The notes: generated from the sequence alone by a model not told the origin. 44,825 nt of DNA from an uncultured Sterolibacterium sp. (GCA_903904605.1 CAIVDC010000131.1:1-44825); one strand, 5' to 3'. Positions 25,085 through 34,697 are shown, counted from the first letter of the stretch. Numbers and translations: made by a program.

Positions 25085-25468
25085 TCAGGGCGCCGACCTC
25101 CTGTGGCGCTGCCCGGGCTTTTCGGGCAGTGTCGGCACCGGCCGGCGGCCATGGAGCAGGTGCAGGATGGCCCGGACGGGGTGGCGAAAGAGCATCCGCG
25201 GCCCGGCCCATTGCATCACGACGCGGATCTGCTCGCGTTTGTCCGCGCTGTAGCAATGCACGGCGCAATTGGCGCAGGTCGGCTTGACGTCGCCGAACAC
25301 GCAGCGCTCGAGGCGTCGCGTCGCATACTCGAGCAGGGATCCGCAGTTCGCGCAGAGCGGACTGCGCCCGTCGTGGCGGTGGCCCCGGCAGTACATGCCG
25401 ATCATCGTGGCGATGGTCTGCAGTTCGCCCGCCCGTCGGACGAAGCGTTTGTCAGTCGCCGATGCCAT
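25085..25468 (-). CDS. ygbA: YgbA-type nitrous-oxide-stimulated-promoter family protein
   Basis: From MASATDKRFVRRAGE the protein is 127 residues. It shows MIGMYCRGHH..., LCANCGSLLEYATRRLERC, GDVKPTCANCAVHCYS and GPRMLFRHPVRAILHLL, which match YgbA. YgbA is an NsrR-regulated protein of nitrosative stress with several CxxC motifs, so metal or Fe-S binding is likely. The ORF overlaps the end of the FmdE-like gene by 17 bases, so it belongs to the same leftward operon, whose promoter region carries an NsrR-type palindrome at 28695-28717. The biochemical role in NO stress is not established from the sequence. Confidence 0.9.
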   Translation of the reverse strand: MASATDKRFVRRAGELQTIATMIGMYCRGHRHDGRSPLCANCGSLLEYATRRLERCVFGDVKPTCANCAVHCYSADKREQIRVVMQWAGPRMLFRHPVRAILHLLHGRRPVPTLPEKPGQRHRRSAP

Positions 25469-26084
25469 GATCTGCCGGGGCATGGCGCAGCAAGAAGACT
25501 TCGGGATCGGCGCAATGATCGAGCAGGATCCGCCTGACCCGATCCTGCCACAGGGCGCCGAAGCGCCGCGCCTCTTCGGCGTCGGCTTTGCCGCTCAGGC
25601 AGCGACCCATCAGCAGCGCGCTGCCGGGATCGCCGGCGACCTTCTGCAGACGGGCGGCGACATCGACCCGGTCGCCGTTGTCGATTCTCGAAAAGCGGAT
25701 GTCGAGCGGCACATCGGCGTTGAAGAAGAGAAGGTGACGCCGATCGAAGCGGCCGGCCAGGCCCTTGAAACCGGTATCCTGCGTGGCGCCGGTGAGCATC
25801 GAGACGACATTCGCGATCACGCCGGCGACCCCGTCCAGCCGGTCTTCCCTGAATTCGACGCGGATCGCCCCACGCTCCGGGAGTTCCGCGCCATAGAGCG
25901 CGCCAAGGGCCCGGTGCGTCATCCAGTAGGCGGAAGCCACGGTCGGGCAGGAGTGACCGGCGAGTTTTACGGCATCGACGTAGCCATAATCGATCACCCC
26001 GTCACCGACTGCGCCGAGAAATCCGGCCAAGGGGTCGCGCAGGCTGAGCTGCGGTATGGCGTCGAAGAAGTCGGGGTATTTCAT
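25452..26084 (-). CDS. FmdE-like protein of unknown function
   Basis: The 210-residue protein has VKLAGHSCPTVASAYWMTHRAL at about residues 39-60. The GHxCP core resembles the FmdE domain, in which a His/Cys pair can bind metal. Later cysteines occur in MGRCLSG and LLDHCADPE. No membrane segments or signal peptide are visible. It is encoded 15 bases after the DsrC-like gene and overlaps ygbA, so it is part of an NO-responsive operon. No methanofuran chemistry is implied. I do not recognise an exact function. The link to NO stress is inferred from neighbours and the operator. Confidence 0.65.
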   Translation of the reverse strand: MKYPDFFDAIPQLSLRDPLAGFLGAVGDGVIDYGYVDAVKLAGHSCPTVASAYWMTHRALGALYGAELPERGAIRVEFREDRLDGVAGVIANVVSMLTGATQDTGFKGLAGRFDRRHLLFFNADVPLDIRFSRIDNGDRVDVAARLQKVAGDPGSALLMGRCLSGKADAEEARRFGALWQDRVRRILLDHCADPEVFLLRHAPADHGIGD

Positions 26085-26099
26085 GGCGGCTCCGGACGA

Positions 26100-26456
26100 T
26101 CAGTGTTCGCCCTTGGTCCGCAGCAGGCCGGCCAGCCTGTTCCCCTGCTTTTGCGGGCCGCCGCGCGGAAACAGGTCGTGGAGGTAGTGATTGTTGCCCT
26201 TCTCCTTGCCCCAGACTTCGGAGAAGTGTCGAATCATCATGCGCACCTGAGGCTGGACCCGGTGCTCATTCCAGTAATCGCGCAGGTAGCGGATGACCTG
26301 CCAGTGCTCATCGGTCAATTCCAGGCCTTCCCGCGCCGCCAGCGCACGGGCGAAATCCTCCGACCAGTCGTCGAGGAGGCACAGATAGCCTTCGCCATCG
26401 ATCGGAATATCGCGATTGCCGACGCGCAAGACCGCCATGGGTTGTGTACTGAACAT
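26100..26456 (-). CDS. DsrC/TusE-family protein lacking the C-terminal cysteines
   Basis: The protein (118 residues from MFSTQPMAVL) carries the family body: DIPIDGEGYLCLLDDWSEDFARALA, LELTDEHWQVIRYLRDYW and PQVRMMIRHFSEVWG. In DsrC two C-terminal cysteines carry sulfur, and TusE keeps one. Here the arm ends LAGLLRTKGEH with no cysteine; the only Cys is C26 in the body. So persulfide carrier chemistry by the usual arm is not possible. Cysteine-less family members have been proposed to be regulatory (RspA type). It lies in the middle of an operon of NO-response genes. A further start at MAVLRVGNRD is possible. The fold call is firm; the function is open. Confidence 0.88.
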   Translation of the reverse strand: MFSTQPMAVLRVGNRDIPIDGEGYLCLLDDWSEDFARALAAREGLELTDEHWQVIRYLRDYWNEHRVQPQVRMMIRHFSEVWGKEKGNNHYLHDLFPRGGPQKQGNRLAGLLRTKGEH

Positions 26457-26525
26457 GAAGGGATCCTGAGTGAGGAAAGACGAGAAGATCATCGGGAAAG
26501 TCGTAGGCCGACGGGCGACATTTTA

Positions 26526-26783
26526 TTATGACCGCTTGACGAAATCGATGACGATTTCGCCGGGTTCTCTCTGCCGATAGCGGATCTCGACCTGCTCTCC
26601 ATAGCGTTGCTGCAACTGCTCGATCAGGGGCAGGGGATCATGATCATTGACGAAGCGCATCGTTTCCCCCGGGTTCAGGGCGTCGAGTGCGCCGAAGATC
26701 GCGGCATGCCGGAAGCGCTTGGCGATGCCCCGGGCGTCGAAGGGATAGAGGGCGTCGGGGGACAGGTGAATGTGGGTTTTCAT
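26526..26783 (-). CDS. DUF2249 protein (TusA-like small domain)
   Basis: The 85-residue protein reads YPFDARGIAKRFRHAAIFGALDALNPGETMRFVNDHDPLPLIEQL, the hallmark of DUF2249, a small alpha/beta domain related in shape to TusA and often encoded next to hemerythrin-like proteins and denitrification genes. It follows the hemerythrin-like gene by three bases. There is no cysteine, so sulfur transfer as in TusA is unlikely. The proposed role in metal or NO handling is a guess from genome neighbourhood. Confidence 0.9.
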   Translation of the reverse strand: MKTHIHLSPDALYPFDARGIAKRFRHAAIFGALDALNPGETMRFVNDHDPLPLIEQLQQRYGEQVEIRYRQREPGEIVIDFVKRS

Positions 26784-26786
26784 GGT

Positions 26787-27218
26787 TCAGGCTCCGGTGG
26801 TTTGCTCATGCATCTTCATGATGGCAGCGAGGGCCTCGGCGGTCAGCAGCGATTCTGCGCGCGCGAATAGTTCGCGCTCCTCGAATCGGACATGTGCTTC
26901 CAGCAATTCGCCGAAGCGGCGTATGCTGGCCGCATCTTGCGCCTCCAGCCGTCCCGCCAATCGGCGCAGCTCCTCGTGCTCGGCCAGGGCGCGCCGCACC
27001 AACCGGTGCTCGCCGACACTGTTCAAGGCCGGCAGCAATGCGCCTTCCTCGGTCTGGAAATGCGGCTCCAGCCCGTGCCTGAACGTTTCGACAGCTTGTG
27101 TCATGAAGCTGGAAGCGCGCTCTCCATCCGTCAAACCCATGCCTTGGGCGCGCCTGGCCAGCACCAGGGCGAGGTGGTGTTCGCGTGAGAGCTGGGTCAA
27201 GGCTGGGCTGCGTTTCAT
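26787..27218 (-). CDS. Hemerythrin-like HHE-domain protein
   Basis: From MKRSPALTQLSREHHLALVL the protein is 143 residues, one HHE four-helix bundle. Candidate di-iron ligands are H14/H15, H48, H53 with E57/E58, H81, H109 and E113/E114, spread as in hemerythrin-like metal-binding proteins (DnrN/ScdA/YtfE relatives have an extra N-terminal domain, absent here). The ATG overlaps the stop of the upstream membrane gene as ATGA, and DUF2249 follows. HHE proteins are linked to Fe-S repair or NO sensing; placement in an operon with an NsrR-type operator agrees with this, but direct function is inferred. Confidence 0.88.
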   Translation of the reverse strand: MKRSPALTQLSREHHLALVLARRAQGMGLTDGERASSFMTQAVETFRHGLEPHFQTEEGALLPALNSVGEHRLVRRALAEHEELRRLAGRLEAQDAASIRRFGELLEAHVRFEERELFARAESLLTAEALAAIMKMHEQTTGA

Positions 27219-28348
27219 GAGCCCGATGCTCCCGCCGCCTTGCCGGCCATCGTCACGGCGCGTTCGCGGCTGCCGCGCCAGGCGCTGATCAGCAGGGTGA
27301 CGACGAAGATCACCAGGGCGAGGCCGTTGGCGATGGCCGCGCCCCGGCGCACGGCCGGCAGTTCGCCCAGGTCGCCGGCGACCCGTGCCAGGAGCGAAGC
27401 ATGGAGCGCGGCTAGCGGCAGATAGAAGGCCGGGTGATAGGGCAGTTTGATCCTGGCCACCGCCGGAAAAATGATCGGGGCATGGCCGAAGATCATGGAA
27501 AAGACGAAGCCCAGGAAGACGGAGTGGAGTGCGGCATCGCGCAGGGGGTTGCCGGGCGAGAAGGCGCCGAATGAGCCGAGCAGGCCGGCGAAGGCGAGCC
27601 AGGCGTAGCCCGTGAGCAGGCAAACCGCGATATACCGGGTCAGACCGTCCTGCCTGACCGTGTGGCGCGCGATGTCGTAGCGCAGCAGCCAAAGCGACAA
27701 GGCGAAAAGGCCCGCGGCAAAGAGCGGCAGGCCGAGTTCTTCCTGCCGGAATGCCGCGGCCATGCCGGCGATCATCGCCGCGACGATGATTGCGAAGCCG
27801 CGCCTGGCGGGGGCGGGCGTGGGCAGGAACCGGGAGAGTTCGAGGCGCTCGCCGGCGATGGTGAGCACCAGGAAGGCCATCCACCAGGGCACGGCGACCA
27901 GTATCGTCCCGCCGGCAGCCCATGCGACGTTGCCGATCAACCAGGACAGCGCGCCCAGCGCCAGCGTCGCGGTGTACAGCGCCGGCTGGCTGCGCAGGAT
28001 CAGGGTGCTGGCCGCGCTCAGGAGTATCGCCGCGACGACGAACAGGGTCTGGGCTGCCATGAGCGGGGCGCCCGACAGCAGGGCCAGGCCGCCCAGCCCG
28101 GCGCAAAGCGGCGCCAGATAGGGCCAGACGCGGGACAGCGCCACGGCGCGCTCCAGACTGATCACCGTGCCCAGGAAGGCGGCGATCATCAGCGCCCCGT
28201 GGTTGCCGGCCTGCGCCGCTGCGCCGGCCGGTACGGTCGCCGCCAGGCGCGCAAGCCCGGCCAGGATGCCGACGACCAGGGCGAGCATGGCGAAGAAGAG
28301 CATGGCCAGACGGGTGAAGGGGGTCTCGATGACGGCAGGTCTGCTCAT
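27215..28348 (-). CDS. NnrS-like polytopic membrane protein
   Basis: The 377-residue protein has about 12 hydrophobic segments. Recurrent polar residues inside helices include H50 in NHGALMIAAFLGTVISLERAVA (with E66) and a later LHSVFLGFVFSMIFGHAPIIFP segment. These His-bearing helices recall NnrS and heme-copper-like families found beside nor genes, but it is not a clear NnrS orthologue; the gene at 34856 is that. It lies 18 bases after the DUF59 gene and overlaps the hemerythrin-like gene. NnrS itself binds haem and copper and relieves NO damage; the same role here is inferred. An alternative is an uncharacterised membrane family with only a shared topology. Confidence 0.72.
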   Translation of the reverse strand: MSRPAVIETPFTRLAMLFFAMLALVVGILAGLARLAATVPAGAAAQAGNHGALMIAAFLGTVISLERAVALSRVWPYLAPLCAGLGGLALLSGAPLMAAQTLFVVAAILLSAASTLILRSQPALYTATLALGALSWLIGNVAWAAGGTILVAVPWWMAFLVLTIAGERLELSRFLPTPAPARRGFAIIVAAMIAGMAAAFRQEELGLPLFAAGLFALSLWLLRYDIARHTVRQDGLTRYIAVCLLTGYAWLAFAGLLGSFGAFSPGNPLRDAALHSVFLGFVFSMIFGHAPIIFPAVARIKLPYHPAFYLPLAALHASLLARVAGDLGELPAVRRGAAIANGLALVIFVVTLLISAWRGSRERAVTMAGKAAGASGS

Positions 28349-28366
28349 GATCGACAGGGCTTCGAC

Positions 28367-28684
28367 TTACCAGCCGAAATGCTGCCTGGCCTCCTCGCTC
28401 ATCAGCGCGGGGCTCCAGACGGGCGACCAGACCAGGCGCACATCGGTCCGCAGGGTGTCGGGCAGCAGATCCTGCAATACCGCTTCGACTTCCGCGCCGA
28501 TCATCTCGCCCATCGGGCAGGCCGGCGAGGTCATGGTCATTTCGACGATGACGGCATCGGCGCCCACCTCGATGCGATAGATCAGGCCCAGGTCTACGAT
28601 GTTCATGCCCGCCTCGGGATCGATGACCGCCCGCAAGGCGTTGCGGAGGGCTTCGGCATCCGGTAATGCTGCGTTGTTGGCCAT
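28367..28684 (-). CDS. DUF59/MIP18-family metal-sulfur cluster assembly factor
   Basis: Starting at MANNAALPDAEALRNALRAV the protein is 105 residues. It contains VIDPEAGMNIVDLGLIYRIEV and TMTSPACPMGEMI, the two defining segments of the DUF59 fold (SufT, PaaD and MIP18 relatives), with the conserved Cys in the PxCP loop. Such factors help deliver Fe-S clusters. It is first in a seven-gene operon with an NsrR-type palindrome 10 bases before its start codon. Repairing clusters damaged by NO is a sensible reading but unproven. Confidence 0.92.
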   Translation of the reverse strand: MANNAALPDAEALRNALRAVIDPEAGMNIVDLGLIYRIEVGADAVIVEMTMTSPACPMGEMIGAEVEAVLQDLLPDTLRTDVRLVWSPVWSPALMSEEARQHFGW

Positions 28685-28694
28685 GGCGCCATAA

Positions 28695-28717
28695 AAGATG
28701 TAGTATTGATACAGCTT
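28695..28717. promoter_or_regulatory. NsrR-type operator between nsrR and the DUF59-led operon
   Basis: AAGATGTA (28695-28702) and TACAGCTT (28710-28717) form an 8-7-8 palindrome with seven of eight arm positions complementary. It resembles the AAGATGTA-N7-TACATCTT pattern of NsrR sites. Position fits repression of the leftward DUF59 operon (10 bases from its ATG) and autoregulation of the rightward nsrR (start 28774). A second such site lies in the norC promoter. Confidence 0.7.
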
Positions 28718-28773
28718 CAGATTAACACCTGAGGGCAACGAAAGCAATATAATTTTTACGGCTTATAACGAAC

Positions 28774-29217
28774 ATGCGCCTGACCACGTTTTCCGACTAC
28801 ACGCTGCGCGTCCTGATCTATCTCGCCCTCGATCAGACCAGGCTCGCGACCATCCCGGTCATCGCCGCCGCCTACGGGATCTCCGAAAACCACCTGATGA
28901 AGGTGGTGCACCAGCTGGCGTGCGCCGGCGTGGTGGAAACGCAGCGCGGCAAGGGCGGCGGCATCCGCCTGGCCCGGCCGCCGGAGGAGATCCGCGTCGG
29001 GGAGATCGTCAGGGCGGCCGAAGGTGCGGCGCCGATCGTCGAGTGCCTGGGCGAGGAAGCCAGCGCCTGCTGCATCGCCCCGAACTGCCGCCTCGCCGGC
29101 GTCCTCGTGCGCGCCTTCGACGCGCTCTACGCGGTGCTCGACGAGTACACCCTGGCCGATCTGACGGCCAACCGCCGTGTCCTGAAACAAGTCCTGATGC
29201 GCGCCCAACCCGGCTGA
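28774..29217 (+). CDS. nsrR: NsrR, Rrf2-family Fe-S NO-sensing repressor
   Basis: The 147-residue protein starts MRLTTFSDYTLRVLIYLA, the standard NsrR opening with a winged helix (recognition helix around ISENHLMKVVHQLA). GKGGGIRLARPP forms the wing. The cluster-ligand region holds C91, C99, C100 and C105 in ECLGEEASACCIAPNC, matching the three Fe-S cysteines of NsrR with one extra. NO destroys the cluster and lifts repression. It is divergent from the DUF59-led operon with a shared palindrome and convergent with norD. Family and cysteines are clear; the regulon here is inferred from the two palindromes. Confidence 0.95.
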   Translation: MRLTTFSDYTLRVLIYLALDQTRLATIPVIAAAYGISENHLMKVVHQLACAGVVETQRGKGGGIRLARPPEEIRVGEIVRAAEGAAPIVECLGEEASACCIAPNCRLAGVLVRAFDALYAVLDEYTLADLTANRRVLKQVLMRAQPG

Positions 29218-29230
29218 CGGTCGAGCACCG

Positions 29231-31042
29231 CTAGCGGGTCAGGAGCGCGTAAAGCAAGGGCAGTCTGGCCGGCAGTTCCGACGATTTCCGGATGATGATG
29301 AAGTTGTCCTTGCCGAAAATATGGGGGAGGTATTCGTGCGCCTCCTGGTCGACGGTCACGCAAAAGGGACGCAGTCCCTGCTGCCTCGCCGCGATTAGAG
29401 CCTTGCGCGTATCCTCGATGCCATAGCGGCCTTCGTAGTGATCGGCATCGTTCGGCTTGCCGTCGGTGAGCAGCAGCAGCAGCCGTTCGCGGGCCTTTTG
29501 CCGTTCCAGAATCTGCGCGGCGCGGCGTATGGCCGCGCCCATCCTGGTGTAATAGCCGGGGCTGACGGCGTTGATGCGGCCGCGCACGGCGTCGCCGTAG
29601 GGTTCATTGAAGGCTTTCAGGGTATGGAAGCGCACGTCGCTGCGTTGTTTGGAACTGAAGCCGTACAGGGCGAACCGGTCGCGGCTGACCGACAGCGCCT
29701 CGGAAAACAGGAACAGGCTGTCGCGGATGACATCGATCACGCGCCGTCCGTCGCCGACCCAGGCTTCGGTGGATAAGGACAGGTCGGCCAGCAGCAGGCA
29801 GGCCAGGTCGCGGTCGCGCTTGCGCTGGTCCAGATAGAATCCGCCCTCGGCGCCGGAACGATGGGCGAGATGCCGGATGTAGGGATCGATATCGATCTCG
29901 CTGCCCTCCGGCTGCGCCTTGAGCCGCTGCCGCAGCGGCTGCAGGGCGGCGAATTGCCGGCGCAGGCGCTGCTGGTCCCGCTTCAGGTGCGCGGGCAGCG
30001 CACAGGGCAGGGCGTCGGCCAGGAGGATGGTATTGACCCGGCACTGGTCCGGCTTCAGTGTGTGGCTCCGGTAGTCCCACTCCGGCAGCATCCCGTTGCC
30101 CTCCAGCGGACTGCCGTCGCCTTCCGCCGGCGACAGGTCCAGGCTCATGCGCAGCTTCTTGGCGACGCTCTTGCTGTCCTGCGCGACCGCAATGATGTCG
30201 AGATCGTCCGCCGCCCGGGCGAGATCCTGATCCTCGTTTTCCTGGGTTTCATGCTCGACCTTGGCGTACTCGGTCCAACTGAATATCGATTCCGGCCGGA
30301 ACAGCAGGAGGCCACCCTTCCGCTCCGGCATTTCCGCGTGCTCGGCCATCCGCCGCTTCTTGTCCGACTGGAGCGCGCTTGCCGCCTGGGACGCCGGTTC
30401 GGGCCGGGCGCCGAAACGAGGCTTGCCGGCGGCGGGAAGTTCCGGGCGCAGCCAGAGCAGGACGGGATGGGGCGGCCGGCGCGCGGCAGGAAGTTCCGCG
30501 ACGCTTCCCGGCTTCTGCAGCGCGTCCCGGATCGCCTGTTCCTGCCGCGCTTCGTCGGGCGCCATCCGAGAAATCGGCGGGCGGCGGGCGATCTCCGCCG
30601 CCACCAGCCGGCCGTAGCGTGCCGCCAGGCCGGGGAAGTCACCGCTGACGGCCAGTACCGCGGCCTGGTTTCTGGCCAGCCAGGGCTGGTCCGGCCGCGG
30701 ATCGGCGGCGCACAGGGCGGCCAGCCAGAAATACAGATCGCGGTTCAGTTGCCGGTCGGGAAAGACATCGACGAGCGGAGGCAGCCGCAGCGCCTGGCGA
30801 TCCAGCCAGGCGAGATCGGCCTTGAAGCCGCTGCCGGCCAAACGTTCCAGCAGCGAACGCCTGGCGCCGTGGCTGCTTTGCGCTCCGGCCTGAACCATTA
30901 CCCCGTGATCGCCGCCCAGGGCACGGAACAGCAGTGCGGCATCGCGCGAGATGTCCTGCAGCAGGACGGCCGCCTCGGGAAAGCGACGCGCCGCGAAACG
31001 GCTGATCAGCCGGTGCCATGCGATGCCGACCTGTTCTTCCAT
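29231..31042 (-). CDS. norD: NorD, von Willebrand A-domain protein for NO reductase activation
   Basis: The 603-residue protein ends in a VWA domain with the metal-ion-dependent adhesion motif DLSLST at 420-425 (DxSxS), plus FALYGFSSKQR and LLLLLTDGKPND. The N-terminal half is the long, less conserved helical region of NorD. NorD partners the AAA+ protein NorQ to insert the non-haem iron or activate NorCB. It follows norQ by nine bases and is the last gene of norCBEFQD, converging on nsrR. There is no transmembrane segment, consistent with a cytoplasmic role. Confidence 0.93.
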   Translation of the reverse strand: MEEQVGIAWHRLISRFAARRFPEAAVLLQDISRDAALLFRALGGDHGVMVQAGAQSSHGARRSLLERLAGSGFKADLAWLDRQALRLPPLVDVFPDRQLNRDLYFWLAALCAADPRPDQPWLARNQAAVLAVSGDFPGLAARYGRLVAAEIARRPPISRMAPDEARQEQAIRDALQKPGSVAELPAARRPPHPVLLWLRPELPAAGKPRFGARPEPASQAASALQSDKKRRMAEHAEMPERKGGLLLFRPESIFSWTEYAKVEHETQENEDQDLARAADDLDIIAVAQDSKSVAKKLRMSLDLSPAEGDGSPLEGNGMLPEWDYRSHTLKPDQCRVNTILLADALPCALPAHLKRDQQRLRRQFAALQPLRQRLKAQPEGSEIDIDPYIRHLAHRSGAEGGFYLDQRKRDRDLACLLLADLSLSTEAWVGDGRRVIDVIRDSLFLFSEALSVSRDRFALYGFSSKQRSDVRFHTLKAFNEPYGDAVRGRINAVSPGYYTRMGAAIRRAAQILERQKARERLLLLLTDGKPNDADHYEGRYGIEDTRKALIAARQQGLRPFCVTVDQEAHEYLPHIFGKDNFIIIRKSSELPARLPLLYALLTR

Positions 31043-31051
31043 ATGCCCGCC

Positions 31052-31870
31052 TCAGTCGCCGAAAATCGCCAGCACTACCACCATCAGGGCACGGGTGATC
31101 TCCGGGTCGTCGGACAGGCATTCCACGATCGCGGCGCGGCAGGCCACCCGGGGGTCGCAGCCGGCGGCGATAAGCTTCGCGGCGTCGACGATCAGGCGCG
31201 TTCCGGGCGCTTCCTCCAGGTCATGATCGGCCGTGCTGCGCAGCGCGTTGGCGAGGGTGACCAGACGCTTCGCGGTCGCCTGATCCACGCCTGCTTCGCC
31301 GGCCACGATTTCGCCTTCTAGGCCGGCTTCCGGAAAGCCGAAGGCGAGCGAGACGAAGCGCTGCCGGGTGCTGGGCTTCAGGCCTTTGAGCAAGTGCTGG
31401 TAGCCGGGGTTGTAGGAGACCACCAGCATGAATCCCGGCGGCGCCTCGAGCTGCTCGCCGGTGCGGTCGATGGGAAGAATCCGCCGGTCGTCGGACAGGG
31501 CGTGGAGCACCACGGTCGTGTCCTTGCGTGCTTCCACCACTTCGTCCAGGTAGCAGATGCCGCCGTGGCGCACCGCCTGGGTGAGCGGACCGTCGCTCCA
31601 GTAGGTGCCGGATGCGTCGATCAGATGGCGTCCGACCAGGTCAGAGGCGGACAAGTCGTCGTGACAGGATACGGTGTACAGCGCGAGTCCGAGCCGCGCC
31701 GCCATGTGTTCGACGAAGCGCGTCTTGCCGCAGCCGGTCGGGCCCTTGATCAGCACCGGCAGGCGGTTTTGATGGGCGAGTTCGAACACTTCGATTTCGT
31801 CGCCGGTCGGCGTGTAGCGCGGAATGAGACTGGGCACTCTGACGGCCCGGGCGATCGAGGTAACGGTCAT
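31052..31870 (-). CDS. norQ: NorQ, MoxR/CbbQ-type AAA+ ATPase for NO reductase maturation
   Basis: From MTVTSIARAV the protein is 272 residues. Walker A is GPTGCGKT at 43-50, followed by CHDDLSASDLVGRHL. Walker B is GGICYLDEVVEARKD near 107-121, and sensor 1 is MLVVSYNPGYQ. These match NirQ/NorQ/CbbQ proteins. NorQ works with NorD as a remodelling pair on the NorCB reductase. A longer upstream start would overlap norF and lacks similarity. The gap to norF is 13 bases. Confidence 0.95.
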   Translation of the reverse strand: MTVTSIARAVRVPSLIPRYTPTGDEIEVFELAHQNRLPVLIKGPTGCGKTRFVEHMAARLGLALYTVSCHDDLSASDLVGRHLIDASGTYWSDGPLTQAVRHGGICYLDEVVEARKDTTVVLHALSDDRRILPIDRTGEQLEAPPGFMLVVSYNPGYQHLLKGLKPSTRQRFVSLAFGFPEAGLEGEIVAGEAGVDQATAKRLVTLANALRSTADHDLEEAPGTRLIVDAAKLIAAGCDPRVACRAAIVECLSDDPEITRALMVVVLAIFGD

Positions 31871-31883
31871 GGCAGGGCCTCTC

Positions 31884-32153
31884 TTAAGCAGTGAGACAGG
31901 TGAAAGCAATGATTCCGCCAACAACGGCCAGATAGGCCGCCATGACAATGCGCCACAAGAGCCGCGTGTGGCGCAGGCCCATGAAATCGGAAACGATCAG
32001 GTGCGCCTTGACCAGCATGACGCCCAGCACCAGGGCCATCAGTGCCTGGCCGGGGGCTCTGGCGCTTAGCTCGTAGGTGATGGTGGTGAGCCCGAGCAGT
32101 GCGAACCAGGAAACGGTGCAGGGTTTCAATGGAATGGCTTGAGGCAGTTTCAT
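31884..32153 (-). CDS. norF: NorF-like small membrane protein (cytochrome oxidase subunit IV-like)
   Basis: The 89-residue protein has three hydrophobic segments (about 14-31, 36-56 and 66-87) and the motif VMLVKAHLIVSDFMGLRHT, found in COX4-type and NorF proteins. NorF, with NorE, supports full activity of NO reductase. It lies 12 bases after norE. Small size and low complexity limit the call, but the order E-F-Q-D is supportive. Confidence 0.85.
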   Translation of the reverse strand: MKLPQAIPLKPCTVSWFALLGLTTITYELSARAPGQALMALVLGVMLVKAHLIVSDFMGLRHTRLLWRIVMAAYLAVVGGIIAFTCLTA

Positions 32154-32165
32154 CGCTTGTCCCTT

Positions 32166-32747
32166 TCAATGGACGACATAAACCAGCGTAAAAAGGATGA
32201 TCCAAACCAGATCCACCATGTGCCAGTAGGAAGCCCCTGTTTCCACGCCGGCATGGTCTGCGGCGCCGTATCGTCCCGCATAAGCCTTGTAGGCCACCAC
32301 GGCAAGGATCGCCATGCCCATCACCACGTGCATGAAGTGAAAGAAGGTGAGGGAAAGGTAGAACATGTAGAACAGGTTGGTGGATAGGCTGATGCCGTGC
32401 GCAAGATCCTGCTGAAACTCCGCCAGTTTCAACGCCAGAAATACGCCGCCCAGGCCGAGCGCGCCGGCCAGCCAATGGCCGCAGCGGGTAGCGCGGCCCG
32501 CCTTGATCGACTGGGTCGCGCGCGCCACGAAATAGCTGCTGGTCACGAGGACCAAGGTATTGGCATACCCGTAGGCCCGGTCGAGCGTGGCTTGCGCCGC
32601 GTCGAACATCTCCAGGTGGGCGCTTCGGGCAAAGGCATAGGCGGCGAATAACGCTGCGAAAACAACAAGTTCGGCGAAGATGAAGATCCATATCGCGAAA
32701 TCGCCGGGCAGAGCTTGCGGATAATCGACGCTGATTTCGGTAGCCAT
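32166..32747 (-). CDS. norE: NorE, cytochrome c oxidase subunit III-like membrane protein
   Basis: The 193-residue protein has five hydrophobic helices with the COX3 pattern: GDFAIWIFIFAELVVFAALFAAY, NTLVLVTSSYFVARA, FYLSLTFFHFMHVVMGM (conserved His) and a final WHMVDLVWIILFTLVYVV. NorE assists NO reductase stability or activity. It follows norB after a 48-base gap that contains a very strong stem-loop (32764-32790). It precedes norF. Confidence 0.92.
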   Translation of the reverse strand: MATEISVDYPQALPGDFAIWIFIFAELVVFAALFAAYAFARSAHLEMFDAAQATLDRAYGYANTLVLVTSSYFVARATQSIKAGRATRCGHWLAGALGLGGVFLALKLAEFQQDLAHGISLSTNLFYMFYLSLTFFHFMHVVMGMAILAVVAYKAYAGRYGAADHAGVETGASYWHMVDLVWIILFTLVYVVH

Positions 32748-32763
32748 GGCGGATCGCTCACGA

Positions 32764-32790
32764 CCCGGGCGGGACAGCGTCCCGCCCGGG
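32764..32790. repeat. Perfect 12-bp GC-rich stem-loop in the norB-norE gap
   Basis: CCCGGGCGGGAC (32764-32775) and GTCCCGCCCGGG (32779-32790) are perfect complements around an AGC loop. No T-run follows on the minus strand, so it is not a standard terminator. Placed right after the norB stop, it would protect the 3' end of norCB mRNA or reduce read-through, giving more NorCB than NorEFQD. Confidence 0.75.
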
Positions 32791-32795
32791 ATCGT

Positions 32796-34660
<1,865 letters not shown>

Positions 34661-34697
34661 GTTCGGCTCCTTGGACGTTGAAATAGGTCTGCGGTTG

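Noticed and set aside
26787..28106. A long minus-strand frame fused upstream of the hemerythrin-like protein
   Set aside because: Its N-terminal ~296 residues are Arg/Pro-rich and overlap the NnrS-like membrane gene out of frame. The ATGA overlap gives the natural start at 27218.
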